From an uncultured Clostridia bacterium (GTDB lineage: Bacteria; Bacillota; Clostridia; Christensenellales; Borkfalkiaceae): 64,000 bases of DNA. Under the pieces are notes generated by a model. That model was given only the letters and a program-made list of their open reading frames with translations. It did not search any database and was not told where the DNA came from. Location of the stretch: NCBI GenBank assembly GCA_947631905.1, contig CANRND010000004.1, positions 1 through 64,000 on the forward strand, given 5' to 3'. Positions 8,575-17,865 of the stretch are shown in pieces. Positions within the stretch are counted from its first letter, which is position 1. Each line of letters begins with the position of its first letter. A program made the translations under genes and the position numbers.

Positions 8575-10068
8575 TTACGCAGAGAACTGCGCGTTGAGGT
8601 ACGCCAAAGCGTCCTTGAACGCCTGGTCAACGGTCTTGGTGCCGCCGAATACTTGCTGCATGATCTTGCCGACCTGGTCTCTCGCGTCGGAAGAGCCGTG
8701 GAACGCGGGGGACACGAAGTAGTCGCTTTCATGCTCCATGCCGACCTTGACCGCCTGCGCGGTGAGGTAAGTACTTCCGTTCGCTTTCTTGACCCACTCG
8801 CTGTAAGCGGGAAGTTCGTTCATGATCTCCTGTTTGAGAACGGGCATATAGCCGTTGCTCATGGAAACCTGCGTCTGATAGAGAGGGTTGGTCGTCATGA
8901 ATTTCACGAACAGCCAGCTTGCAAGCACCTTTTGGGGATCTTCGTCCTTGAAGATGCAGACGGAGGGACCCTGCGAGATCATTTTGGGATGTTCGGGGTC
9001 GAGCTGGGGAACGGGAGCAATGCCCACTTCGAAGGGAACTTTCTCGCCGCTCAGATCCAGGTTGTAAGAGGTACCGCCCGTGGAGCCGATGCTCATGTAG
9101 AGGGTGCCGTCGAGCAGAAGATTGGAGGTGTATACGGTATTCGTCCCCGTGGAAGCGAGGGTGGAAGTGATGAAATATCCCTTGTCTTTCCATTCCTTAA
9201 ATCTGGTGACGAACTCCTTATTCTCCGCGGTATCAAACAGGAACTTGTCTCCCGAAACGGAGGTGTAGGGAGAACCCTGCTGTTCGCACATGGTGATGAA
9301 CCAGTTCTCCTCGGAGTCGTACCCGAAAGGAACATGCGCGGGATCGGTATCGATCTCTTTGATGCGCGCGCAGAGGGTTTCCATCTCGTCCCACGTCGTA
9401 GGCGGGGTGAGGCCGTTATCATCGAAGAACGTCTTGTTGTAGAAGATCACCTCTGTGGACTTCGCCCACGGAAGGGTATACATCTTGGAGCCGTCGCCGA
9501 ACTCATAGCCCTCCTCGAAGTAGATGGGGTTGTACATGTCCTCCTCTTCCTGCGTAAAGGAGATCGGGCGGTCCACGGTGACGGGTTCCTCGGAAGGATT
9601 TCCCTCTTCGTCCACGTATTCCCCGCTCTCAACGTCTACGAGTACGGTGGGAACGGTCACATCCTTATAAGCGCCGTCGGCAAGGAAATCGTTGAGGGAC
9701 AGTACCGCGTTTGAAACATTGTAATCGGCCACGTGGTCCGCATAGCAGTATGCGAGGTTGGGATGGTTGCCGCCTTGAAGTTCGGTGATGATGATATCGC
9801 GCACACCGTCCCAGTCGCCCTGCGAAGTGCATTCAACGGTGATGTTGGGATACATCTTCTCGAAGACCGCAATGTGTTCGTCGAGGGCATTCCTCAAATT
9901 GGCGCCCATCGAATGGTAGAAAGTGATCGTAACGGGCTTGTTGACGTCGAAGCCGCCCTCCGGCATCTCGAAGTCGGGAGCCGCGGCATGGCGGCATCCG
10001 GAAAACCCGACCGCGACCGTGCCGATCATTGCACACGCGATCAATAATGCGCCGATTTTCTTCTTCAT
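8575..10068 (-). CDS. ABC transporter extracellular solute-binding lipoprotein (family 1, CUT1-type)
   Basis: Signal peptide with lipobox FSGC; TITFYHSMGANLRNALDEHIAVFEKMYPNITVE; next to MalF/MalG-like permeases. Confidence 0.9.
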   Translation of the reverse strand: MKKKIGALLIACAMIGTVAVGFSGCRHAAAPDFEMPEGGFDVNKPVTITFYHSMGANLRNALDEHIAVFEKMYPNITVECTSQGDWDGVRDIIITELQGGNHPNLAYCYADHVADYNVSNAVLSLNDFLADGAYKDVTVPTVLVDVESGEYVDEEGNPSEEPVTVDRPISFTQEEEDMYNPIYFEEGYEFGDGSKMYTLPWAKSTEVIFYNKTFFDDNGLTPPTTWDEMETLCARIKEIDTDPAHVPFGYDSEENWFITMCEQQGSPYTSVSGDKFLFDTAENKEFVTRFKEWKDKGYFITSTLASTGTNTVYTSNLLLDGTLYMSIGSTGGTSYNLDLSGEKVPFEVGIAPVPQLDPEHPKMISQGPSVCIFKDEDPQKVLASWLFVKFMTTNPLYQTQVSMSNGYMPVLKQEIMNELPAYSEWVKKANGSTYLTAQAVKVGMEHESDYFVSPAFHGSSDARDQVGKIMQQVFGGTKTVDQAFKDALAYLNAQFSA

Positions 10069-10123
10069 GTTGTACTCCTTTATAATAAATATTTTTTTTC
10101 GGAATTTGAAAGCCCGCAGGCGT

Positions 10124-11050
10124 TTAGCCCTTAATGCCGCTGCGCGAAACGCCGCGCATGATGTATTTGCGGAAGAGGATGAATACGACGAGAAGCGGAA
10201 TGGTCACGAGCAACACCGCGGCCATCTGCGCGGGAACGTTCGTAACGCCGTTCGCCGCTATAAACCCGTATTCGCGGATCCCAACGGTCACGAGCTTATG
10301 CGCAAGATCGCTCGTGACGAGTTTGGGCCAGATATAGGAGTTCCACGCCCCCATCATCTTCAAAATGGTAATGGAAATGAGGGTGGGCGAAGCGAGCGGG
10401 ATCATCACTTTCCAAAGATATTTGAGATCGCTCGTGCCGTCTACCTTGGCGGCGAGGTACAGTTCGTTGGGGATCTGCATGAAATTCTGCCGCAGGAGAT
10501 AGATATAGAACACGCTGACAAGGAACGGCACGATGAGCGCCGCAAAGGTGTTTTTCCAATTCAGCCAGTTGACGACCGTGATATAGTTGGTGACGGTGAA
10601 GAGTTCGCCGGGGATCATCATGGTTGCGAGCATGGCGCCGAAGAGGAGGTTCTTCCCCTTAAAATCGAGCCGTGCAAACGCATAGGCGGAGAGGACGGTA
10701 ACGACCAGCGACAACAGGGTGGAAACGACGCCGACAAGCACCGTGTTCCCGAACAGCTGCCCGAGGTGTAATTCCCCTACGAACGCCTCCCTGAAATTGC
10801 CCCATACAAATTCCGTCGGCCAGAGCGTGGGATTATAGAGGTTATACTCGTCGATCGTCTTCACGGACGAAATGAGCATCCAATAGAACGGGAAGATGAC
10901 GGCGATCGCAACGACGGTAAGGAAAAGGTAAAGCCCGATCTGAACGAGGACCTTTATTGCGGTCTGCCTTTTGGAGACCGCTTTGATATCTTTCTCCTTC
11001 ATGCCCTTCGCCGCGTTTTGCGTGGATGGATTGACTGCGTTCAAAGACAT
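10124..11050 (-). CDS. CUT1-type ABC transporter permease (MalG-like)
   Basis: Multi-TM protein with EAA-type loop ELYLAAKVDGTSDLKYLWKVMIPLASPTL. Confidence 0.92.
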   Translation of the reverse strand: MSLNAVNPSTQNAAKGMKEKDIKAVSKRQTAIKVLVQIGLYLFLTVVAIAVIFPFYWMLISSVKTIDEYNLYNPTLWPTEFVWGNFREAFVGELHLGQLFGNTVLVGVVSTLLSLVVTVLSAYAFARLDFKGKNLLFGAMLATMMIPGELFTVTNYITVVNWLNWKNTFAALIVPFLVSVFYIYLLRQNFMQIPNELYLAAKVDGTSDLKYLWKVMIPLASPTLISITILKMMGAWNSYIWPKLVTSDLAHKLVTVGIREYGFIAANGVTNVPAQMAAVLLVTIPLLVVFILFRKYIMRGVSRSGIKG

Positions 11051-11062
11051 TTTTGCTTCTCC

Positions 11063-12826
11063 TTAATAGTGCGTCTTCTTTTTGCTGACATACAGGTTGA
11101 TGATCGTGGCAACGAGGATGATGAGGAAGAGGATGAGCGACGCCGCGGCGGCAAGCCCGCCGTTGTTTTTGGCGATACAGTCGTAAATAAGCCCCACCAT
11201 CGTGTTCATCGAACCGGGCGCCGCGGGGGCCCCCATCGACTCTCCGAAAATACCGACGACGCTCGTATATTCCTTAAACCCGCCGATAAAGCCCGTGATC
11301 ACAACATACGTGATCATCGGGGAAAGGAGCGGAACGGTCACCCGCCAGAATACCCGCCAGCGGGAGGCGCCGTCTACCTTTGCCGCGTCGTAGTACTGCT
11401 TGTCCACATTTTGAAGCCCGCCCAAAAGGACGAGGATCTTAAAGGGCAATGCGTTCCAAACAATATATATGATCAGAACGACCATGTTATTGAACGTATT
11501 TGAACCCACGTTAATCCAGTTGATCGGCTGAATGCCGAACACCCCGAGGATGCTGTTGATGATCCCGATCGAAAGAGGCGTGCCGTTGATGAGGACCTCT
11601 CCGAACATGGCGTTGAAGACCATGCCGATTGCAATCGCGTTCGTGACGTAGGGCAGGAAGAAAATCGTCTGGTAAACTTTTTTCAACCATTTGATGGAGT
11701 TGAGCGCCACCGCGATCAAGAGCGCCAGCATTGTGGAAAGCGGCACCGTGATCACGGTGAGAAGCATGGTATTGCGGAGACATACCGTGAAATCGGGGAA
11801 GATTATGACGTTTACGAAATTTTTGACCCCGAACGAGAAAGTGGCGCCGCCGACCTCGGCAAGCCCGTTATAACCGTTTAAGAACGCCATTCTGAGCGTG
11901 TTGATGATGGGCCAAAGCGTAAAGACCGCCAAAAGCACAAGCGCGGGCAGGAGATAGACCCAGCCCTTTAAGCTCCTCAGGCGCGCCCTGATGACGTTTC
12001 TTTTTCTGCGCTTTTCCCGCAGTTCCCGCTCCGCCTGTTCCGCGTTGGGATCGTCCGTAATTGTTGCGAGAGCGGGGTAAATATTTTCAAGCATATGCCG
12101 CACAAAAGCGCATACTGCCGCAGCAACCAGGCTTCCAAGGGAGAAGACGAGTATCAGGATGGGCGCCGCACCCGCCTTTATTAAGCCTATGCCGCCGTCC
12201 TCTTTCGGGATCTGTGCTATGAGAATGCAAGAGATGACAACGAGAGCGAGGACCAAACCATAACCAAACAACGTCAGCACGCTCTGTAAATATACGGATT
12301 TTCCCAAAACCGAAATGCGTCTCGCTCTTGTTGATGACGAAAGACAGATAAGAACGATGACGACCGTAAGCGTGGCAGCTATTGCGGCAAACACGAGGAG
12401 CGCTATAAGTGTTGCGTAAAAGGAACCGTTCTCATAGTTTTTCAGTTGATAAACATTGCCGTAACTCTCGCTTGAGATTTCTTGCCCCAAAAGGTCTTTT
12501 CCGGGAAGAATAGCGACGGGGGCAAGGAAAAACAACAGACACAAAACGGAGAAAAGCGCAAGCATCGCCGTTGGTAGCGCTCTTAAAATCATGTGGATTT
12601 TTTGCATCTTTTTGGAGGGGAATGACGGTTGCGTATTATTCGCCGTTTGGGCGGACGTTTCTTCCTTTTGCGACGGAAACAAAAAACCGCATTCTGCGCA
12701 GAATTTTGCGCCCCCATTGTTCACTGCGCCGCAATTCCCGCAAATTTTTTCTCCTTGCCATTTGGCGCCGCATTCGGGGCAGAACTTGCCCTCGAACTCC
12801 GTGCCGCATTTGGGGCATTTGTTCAT
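11063..12826 (-). CDS. CUT1-type ABC transporter permease (MalF-like) with N-terminal zinc-ribbon and extra TM extension
   Basis: N-terminal MNKCPKCGTEFEGKFCPECGAKW...CGNCGAVNNGGAKFCAECGFLF, extra TM block, then MalF-like core with YYDAAKVDGASRWRVFWRVTVPLLSP. Confidence 0.9.
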   Translation of the reverse strand: MNKCPKCGTEFEGKFCPECGAKWQGEKICGNCGAVNNGGAKFCAECGFLFPSQKEETSAQTANNTQPSFPSKKMQKIHMILRALPTAMLALFSVLCLLFFLAPVAILPGKDLLGQEISSESYGNVYQLKNYENGSFYATLIALLVFAAIAATLTVVIVLICLSSSTRARRISVLGKSVYLQSVLTLFGYGLVLALVVISCILIAQIPKEDGGIGLIKAGAAPILILVFSLGSLVAAAVCAFVRHMLENIYPALATITDDPNAEQAERELREKRRKRNVIRARLRSLKGWVYLLPALVLLAVFTLWPIINTLRMAFLNGYNGLAEVGGATFSFGVKNFVNVIIFPDFTVCLRNTMLLTVITVPLSTMLALLIAVALNSIKWLKKVYQTIFFLPYVTNAIAIGMVFNAMFGEVLINGTPLSIGIINSILGVFGIQPINWINVGSNTFNNMVVLIIYIVWNALPFKILVLLGGLQNVDKQYYDAAKVDGASRWRVFWRVTVPLLSPMITYVVITGFIGGFKEYTSVVGIFGESMGAPAAPGSMNTMVGLIYDCIAKNNGGLAAAASLILFLIILVATIINLYVSKKKTHY

Positions 12827-12911
12827 TTGTATTTCTCCTTATAAAAAAGTGTGTTCCCGATTTGCAAAGACGGGTCGGCGGAAGTCTCTTCAACGAAGTC
12901 TTTCTCTTCTT

Positions 12912-14303
12912 TCATTCTTTGTCCTCGCTTTCCGTTTGTGTCGCGTCATCCGCGCTTTCCGAATTTTCCGCGTTTTCAGTACTCTCCGCGTCCTCCGCGG
13001 GCGTTTCGGGCTTTTTGCGGAAAGCCGCCCCGATCTTTCCGAAGAGTTTTTTGACCGTAGCGGTAAAGCCCTTCTCTTCTTCGGGTTGCGTCTGCTTCGA
13101 AGCGTCGTCCGCCTCGCGGGGGAGCGGGCCTTCGTGGAAAGCGTAAAACTCTCCTTCCGCTTTCATCGCGGCGAGCATTGCCTCGTGCGCGGCAACCTGT
13201 TTGCCGAAGTAAACGCGGCTCTCCGTCTCTTTATTGAAAATGAAAACTTTATGCTCTTTCAAACGGAATTTTACGGCGCCGTCTGCGGAAACTTTTCCCG
13301 CGTCGTCGGCGGAAACGATCGAACGTATCACGGGATTCAGCGAATTTTCGTTCGTGGAGACGACCGAAACGTCTCTTCCCATGACGTCGATCCCGGAGAC
13401 GGAGCAAGTGAGTCCGCCCCGCTCGTCGAGAATAAATCCCTCGGGACGGATACCGACGTACACCTCCTGGTCTTCGGCGCCCTTTGTTTCGAGGACCGCC
13501 TCTTCCCCGATGTAGAGTTTGCCTCCCTCGATCCTGCCGCGGAAGACGTTGATGGGCGGCGTGCCGAGGAATTTTGCAACGAACAGGTTCGCGGGGTCGT
13601 CGTACACCCACTGCGGCTTGCCCGTCTGCATGATGACGCCGAGCTTCATCACAACGATGTAGTCGGAGATGGACATCGCCTCCTCCTGGTCGTGGGTGAC
13701 GAAGATGGTGGTAATGCCCGTGTCGCGCTGGATGCGCCTGATCTCCTCGCGGGTCTGCAATCTGAGACGTGCGTCAAGATTAGAAAGAGGCTCGTCCAAA
13801 AGAAGAACGCGCGGCATTTTGACAAGTGCCCTGGCGATTGCGACGCGCTGTTGCTGTCCGCCCGAAAGTTCGGACGGTTTGCGGTTCATATACTCGTCTA
13901 TCTGGACAAGTTTTGCAACCTCATACACGCGTTTCAGCATTTCCTCTTTGGAGAGCCTGTTTTCTCCCTTCAAATTCTGCAAAGGAAACAAGATATTCTG
14001 TTGTACCGTCATGTGCGGGTAAAGTGCGTAATTCTGGAAAACGAGCCCTATGCCGCGGTTTTCCGCCGCGAGTTCGGTCACATCGTCTTCGCCGAAATAA
14101 ATTTTTCCGCTTGTCGGCGGCTGCAAGCCGCTAATCATATACAACGTGGTACTTTTCCCGCAACCCGAAGGCCCCAAAAGCCCGATCAGTTTTCCGTCGG
14201 GGATTTCGAGGTTGAAATCGTTTACGGCAACGACCTCGGCGTTCTTTTCTTTCTTATTTCGGCTGGGAAAGATCTTTGTGAGATGCTCTAATACAACTTT
14301 CAT
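12912..14303 (-). CDS. CUT1-type ABC transporter ATP-binding protein (MsmX/UgpC/MalK-like) with long acidic C-terminal tail
   Basis: Walker A GPSGCGKST, signature LSGGQQQR, Walker B VLLLDEPLSNLD; TOBE-like C-terminus; tail EDAESTENAENSESADDATQTESEDKE. Confidence 0.93.
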   Translation of the reverse strand: MKVVLEHLTKIFPSRNKKEKNAEVVAVNDFNLEIPDGKLIGLLGPSGCGKSTTLYMISGLQPPTSGKIYFGEDDVTELAAENRGIGLVFQNYALYPHMTVQQNILFPLQNLKGENRLSKEEMLKRVYEVAKLVQIDEYMNRKPSELSGGQQQRVAIARALVKMPRVLLLDEPLSNLDARLRLQTREEIRRIQRDTGITTIFVTHDQEEAMSISDYIVVMKLGVIMQTGKPQWVYDDPANLFVAKFLGTPPINVFRGRIEGGKLYIGEEAVLETKGAEDQEVYVGIRPEGFILDERGGLTCSVSGIDVMGRDVSVVSTNENSLNPVIRSIVSADDAGKVSADGAVKFRLKEHKVFIFNKETESRVYFGKQVAAHEAMLAAMKAEGEFYAFHEGPLPREADDASKQTQPEEEKGFTATVKKLFGKIGAAFRKKPETPAEDAESTENAENSESADDATQTESEDKE

Positions 14304-14365
14304 GTCTCTTCCTTTTTTCCGTTGTGTTTTTTAGATTGTATCCGCGGCATTCCGTTCTGCCGGAC

Positions 14366-15337
14366 TTATCCGATTTGATCTTTTTGCGCGTCGAGTTCCG
14401 CTTGACGTCGCGCTTCCTCTTTTTTCTCTTTCAGTTCCTCTTCCGAGCCGTAGATCACCTGCGTCCGCATGTCGGTTGCGACCGTTACCGCGATCAGGTC
14501 GTGGATGGGAGTTCTGTTCTTTGTCGCAAAGAACAAGACGGTGTTCAAAAGGAGCAATGCGGCAAAGAGGATCACCGCGAGCAGCCCGATCCCCGCGAAG
14601 AAGAACAGGAACACGAGCAGGACGGGAAACATCGTTTCGATCGCATATTTCCCGAGGATCGACCTTGCAAACAGGGCCACGCCGTTGATCTTCACGCAAT
14701 TCGGATGCACCAAACATATCCCGAACACTTTTTTGCCGACGGTCTGCCCGTTTTTTAAGATCAGCGGAAGAATAAATTCCAGACACAGATAGGCAAGGAA
14801 GAGTCCCAGCGAAACGGTCATGAACAGTATGTTATACAGGAAGCTGTACAGATTGCTCACGGTCCCGTCGGGCGGGAGAGCCGCATAGCGGCGGAAAGTC
14901 TGCGCCATGGCGGACTCTTCTTCGGAGGAAGCGTCCATCGCCTTTATCACGTCGCCGACGGTCACATAATTGCCGTCCGCGTCGGTGATAGCGTTTTCGC
15001 TTCTGTTGTACGTAAAGCCGTAATGGCCCGTAACGTCCTCGATCAGCGCCGCAACAACGTCATTGAGAGCTTTCTGCTCGCCGTCTTTCGTGACGGTGTA
15101 GCCTCTCTCCGTCTCTTCATAGGTGAAGCCGTAATATTCGGCGGCGCCCGGAATGCACTCTTTGCGAAATTCCGTCCACTCATTGCTGTACTGCGTTGCG
15201 AGTTGGTTTTTTTCTTCGAACCCGCAGATGAGGGAGATGATCCACATAAAGCCCGTCGTAAGAACTGCAAGCAGGATCGCGTCCAGAAGCCACGCCGAGG
15301 CTCTTTTTACGATTCCGATTTTTTTCAGTTCAAACAT
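14366..15337 (-). CDS. RDD family membrane protein
   Basis: KRASAWLLDAILLAVL ... GQTVGKKVFGICLVH ... RTPIHDLIAVTV. Confidence 0.8.
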   Translation of the reverse strand: MFELKKIGIVKRASAWLLDAILLAVLTTGFMWIISLICGFEEKNQLATQYSNEWTEFRKECIPGAAEYYGFTYEETERGYTVTKDGEQKALNDVVAALIEDVTGHYGFTYNRSENAITDADGNYVTVGDVIKAMDASSEEESAMAQTFRRYAALPPDGTVSNLYSFLYNILFMTVSLGLFLAYLCLEFILPLILKNGQTVGKKVFGICLVHPNCVKINGVALFARSILGKYAIETMFPVLLVFLFFFAGIGLLAVILFAALLLLNTVLFFATKNRTPIHDLIAVTVATDMRTQVIYGSEEELKEKKEEARRQAELDAQKDQIG

Positions 15338-15389
15338 TCCGATGCTCCGAAAGGGACCGGGCCGAAAGAGTCCCTCTTATCCTATTTTG

Positions 15390-15418
15390 ATTATATCACA
15401 GTTTGCCGGCGAAAGCAA
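15390..15418 (-). promoter_or_regulatory. Putative sigma70/sigmaA promoter for the transporter/secreted-nuclease operon
   Basis: Minus strand TTGCTT-N17-TATAAT, about 50 nt upstream of the RDD gene. Confidence 0.65.
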
Positions 15419-15514
15419 ATATTTCAAGCGAAAATTCTGCCGCGGGAACGCATATTTTTTTCTCGCCGCAACGCTCTGTGGGTCCCTTTCCTCCCGCCGC
15501 GCTTTTTGTTTGCT

Positions 15515-16108
15515 TCAAATTGTAAAAGTAAATTGAATTTCTACCGCACTTCCGTATCCGGAGCGATATGTCACGGTCATCTCCATGAACGCGTCGAGGA
15601 AAACCGCGGTCACTTTCATGTCGCTGCAATCGGCTTCGCCGCCCCAAAAACCGCTTATATCCTTTACGTCCGCCTTCAGATACATGCTTTCCAGCTCGGC
15701 GTTCCCGAAATATTCCTCTTTGAACGAGAGCTTTCTGCAAAGGTGCGCGGCGCTCAGGCCGATGTCGTCTCCGTTAACGAGCGCGATCTTGCCGTTTTCG
15801 ATCTTCGCCTCCCCCTTTAAGACGATCTTTTCGGAAGAGAGGGTTTCGTCTAAGGAGCCGATCTCCGCCAGCCGCTCCACGCTGTATTGCACGGAGACGG
15901 TTTCGCCGAAGAGCAGCGTATATTCGCTGTGCAGCACGGTATCTGCGTCGATCTCGTCCGTGACCGAAAGGTCGATGCGGGAATATGCCGCGTCCAGCAT
16001 CTCGTTGAGCGTTTCGTAGCCGTCGGGAGCGTCGGGAACTTCCTTGTCGCAGGCGGAAAAACACAGTAGCATAACAAGCGCCGCGGCGAGCGCAAACAAC
16101 TTTTTCAT
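15515..16108 (-). CDS. Small lipoprotein of unknown function, translationally coupled to endonuclease I
   Basis: Lipobox FSAC; start codon overlaps upstream stop (ATGA). Confidence 0.75.
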   Translation of the reverse strand: MKKLFALAAALVMLLCFSACDKEVPDAPDGYETLNEMLDAAYSRIDLSVTDEIDADTVLHSEYTLLFGETVSVQYSVERLAEIGSLDETLSSEKIVLKGEAKIENGKIALVNGDDIGLSAAHLCRKLSFKEEYFGNAELESMYLKADVKDISGFWGGEADCSDMKVTAVFLDAFMEMTVTYRSGYGSAVEIQFTFTI

Positions 16109-17253
16109 GATCCTGCCCCTCCCACGGCGCCGAGCGCGGCCTCTTCCGCCGCAACGGCTTCCGCGTTATGCGCCCGTACGGCCTCGTTATAGGCGGCGAC
16201 CGCCGCCTGCAATTTCGCAACGTCCTCCGCCGCCAAACTCCGCTCTTGTCCGGTGAGTGCTTGATAGGCGCGGATCGCCCCGTTGATCGCCGCAAGCCGC
16301 TCTTTGAGCGTGCCGCTCTCTTTGAGTTCCGAAACGGCGCTGTGGAACGCCGCAAGATTTTCTTCGCCGCCCGTTTTAGCGTCCCCCCAGATCGCTTCCG
16401 CATATTCGGGGTGGTCGATGAAAGGATTGCGGTTGCCTTGAATTTCAAAAGCCGCCTCGTTGCGCGTTCTTTCGATTTCGTCCACGGGGTCGAGTTCGTT
16501 CCACGAAAGAAGAAGTTCGGCGGCCGCCTCCTCGGAACTTGCCGCTATAATATTTGTAAAGCGCAGGGCGCCGAAATAATAGGAAGCGCCGTTTCCGTCG
16601 GTGGAGCCGTGTACGTTGGCGTAGGTGTTATAATGGGTATAGACGTACAGGACGATGCGCGCCGCGTCCCCTTTCACGTTGTCGAGCGGCTCGAACACGC
16701 CGCCCGCATGATGACCGCCGAGCCGGGAATTTTTGCCGTCCGTCGTCTTGGAATAAACTTCGCCGCCGCCGTCCACTTCGCCGAACTTGTCGTTGCCGCG
16801 CTCGCTGTTCATTTTGACTTCGGACGGACGGATATGGTGCATATCGGCCCCCGCGCCGTTTGTTCCCCAAAGGCCGCCCGAAAGGCTCTTGGGCCAGACA
16901 TGCTCGCGGTTCCAGGTGCCACGGTTTTCGGGAGTGGAGTAATCGTTGAGATAGTAACGGATCGGCTCGTGCGTGTAGAACTCGACGATCCCCTCCTCGC
17001 CGCCGAGTGCGGGATCGGTCTTTTTCGCATTGTCCCTGCATTCATCATAACTGCTGTAATGGGTATGCGTCGTGGTGATGAGGTCGTGGAGCTGTCCCAA
17101 AAGTTCCTCGCCCGCCGTAGCGGTAATCGGCGCATAATAGTCCGCGTCCGCCGCGGAAACGGGAACAGGCCACGCGGCGCCCACCGCTAAAATCCCCGCG
17201 CACAGGACCGCCAAAAGCGGCAGCGATAAAATTTTTCGGAATATTCTATTCAT
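16105..17253 (-). CDS. Secreted endonuclease I family (EndA/NucM-like) nuclease
   Basis: Sec signal peptide; NREHVWPKSLSGG...GADMHHIRPSEVKMNSERGNDKFGEVDG (His-Me finger motif of endonuclease I). Confidence 0.92.
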   Translation of the reverse strand: MNRIFRKILSLPLLAVLCAGILAVGAAWPVPVSAADADYYAPITATAGEELLGQLHDLITTTHTHYSSYDECRDNAKKTDPALGGEEGIVEFYTHEPIRYYLNDYSTPENRGTWNREHVWPKSLSGGLWGTNGAGADMHHIRPSEVKMNSERGNDKFGEVDGGGEVYSKTTDGKNSRLGGHHAGGVFEPLDNVKGDAARIVLYVYTHYNTYANVHGSTDGNGASYYFGALRFTNIIAASSEEAAAELLLSWNELDPVDEIERTRNEAAFEIQGNRNPFIDHPEYAEAIWGDAKTGGEENLAAFHSAVSELKESGTLKERLAAINGAIRAYQALTGQERSLAAEDVAKLQAAVAAYNEAVRAHNAEAVAAEEAALGAVGGAGS

Positions 17254-17848
17254 GGGCAACTCCGCCCGCGGCGGACTGCGCCGCCCTGTATTTCAGCCAA
17301 CATCTTCTGCACATCGCAACGTATCTGTCGTTTCCGCCGAGAAGCACCTGCGAGCCCTCCGTAACGATCCTCCCGCTGTCGTCGAGACGGGCGTTCACCG
17401 TCGCCTTTGCCCCGCAAGTGCAGACCGACTTGATTTCGCTGATCGACTCCGCGATCTCGAACAGCCGCTTGCTCCCGGGGAACAGATGGGTGGTGAAATC
17501 GGTGGAAAGCCCGAAGCAAAGCACGGGGATGTTCTTTTCGATGACGATCTCCGCGAGCTGGTCCACCTGTTCGGGGGTGAGGAATTGGCATTCATCCACG
17601 ATGATGACGTCGCGGTCGGGATAGCGCGTCAGATAGAGGTCGTAGAGATTTTCCTCCTCTTTGACCGTCACCGCCTCCTGCATGAGGCCGATGCGCGATT
17701 TTACGATGTTCGCGCCGTCGCGGTCGTCCACGGCGGGTTTTAAGAGCAGCACTTTCATGTTGCGCTCTTCGTAGTTGAATTTCGTGATGAGCGCCTGCGC
17801 CGTCTTGGAACAGCCCATCGCCCCGAACTTAAAGTATAACTTCGCCAT
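17246..17848 (-). CDS. tdk: Thymidine kinase
   Basis: FKFGAMGCSKT P-loop region; DVIIVDECQFLTPEQVDQL; CxC and CxxC zinc ligands. Confidence 0.95.
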   Translation of the reverse strand: MAKLYFKFGAMGCSKTAQALITKFNYEERNMKVLLLKPAVDDRDGANIVKSRIGLMQEAVTVKEEENLYDLYLTRYPDRDVIIVDECQFLTPEQVDQLAEIVIEKNIPVLCFGLSTDFTTHLFPGSKRLFEIAESISEIKSVCTCGAKATVNARLDDSGRIVTEGSQVLLGGNDRYVAMCRRCWLKYRAAQSAAGGVAHE

Positions 17849-17865
17849 AAATCATCTCTTTTGCG

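Noticed and set aside
12591-14291. 566-aa plus-strand ORF
   Set aside because: Antisense to the importer ATPase gene; shadow ORF.
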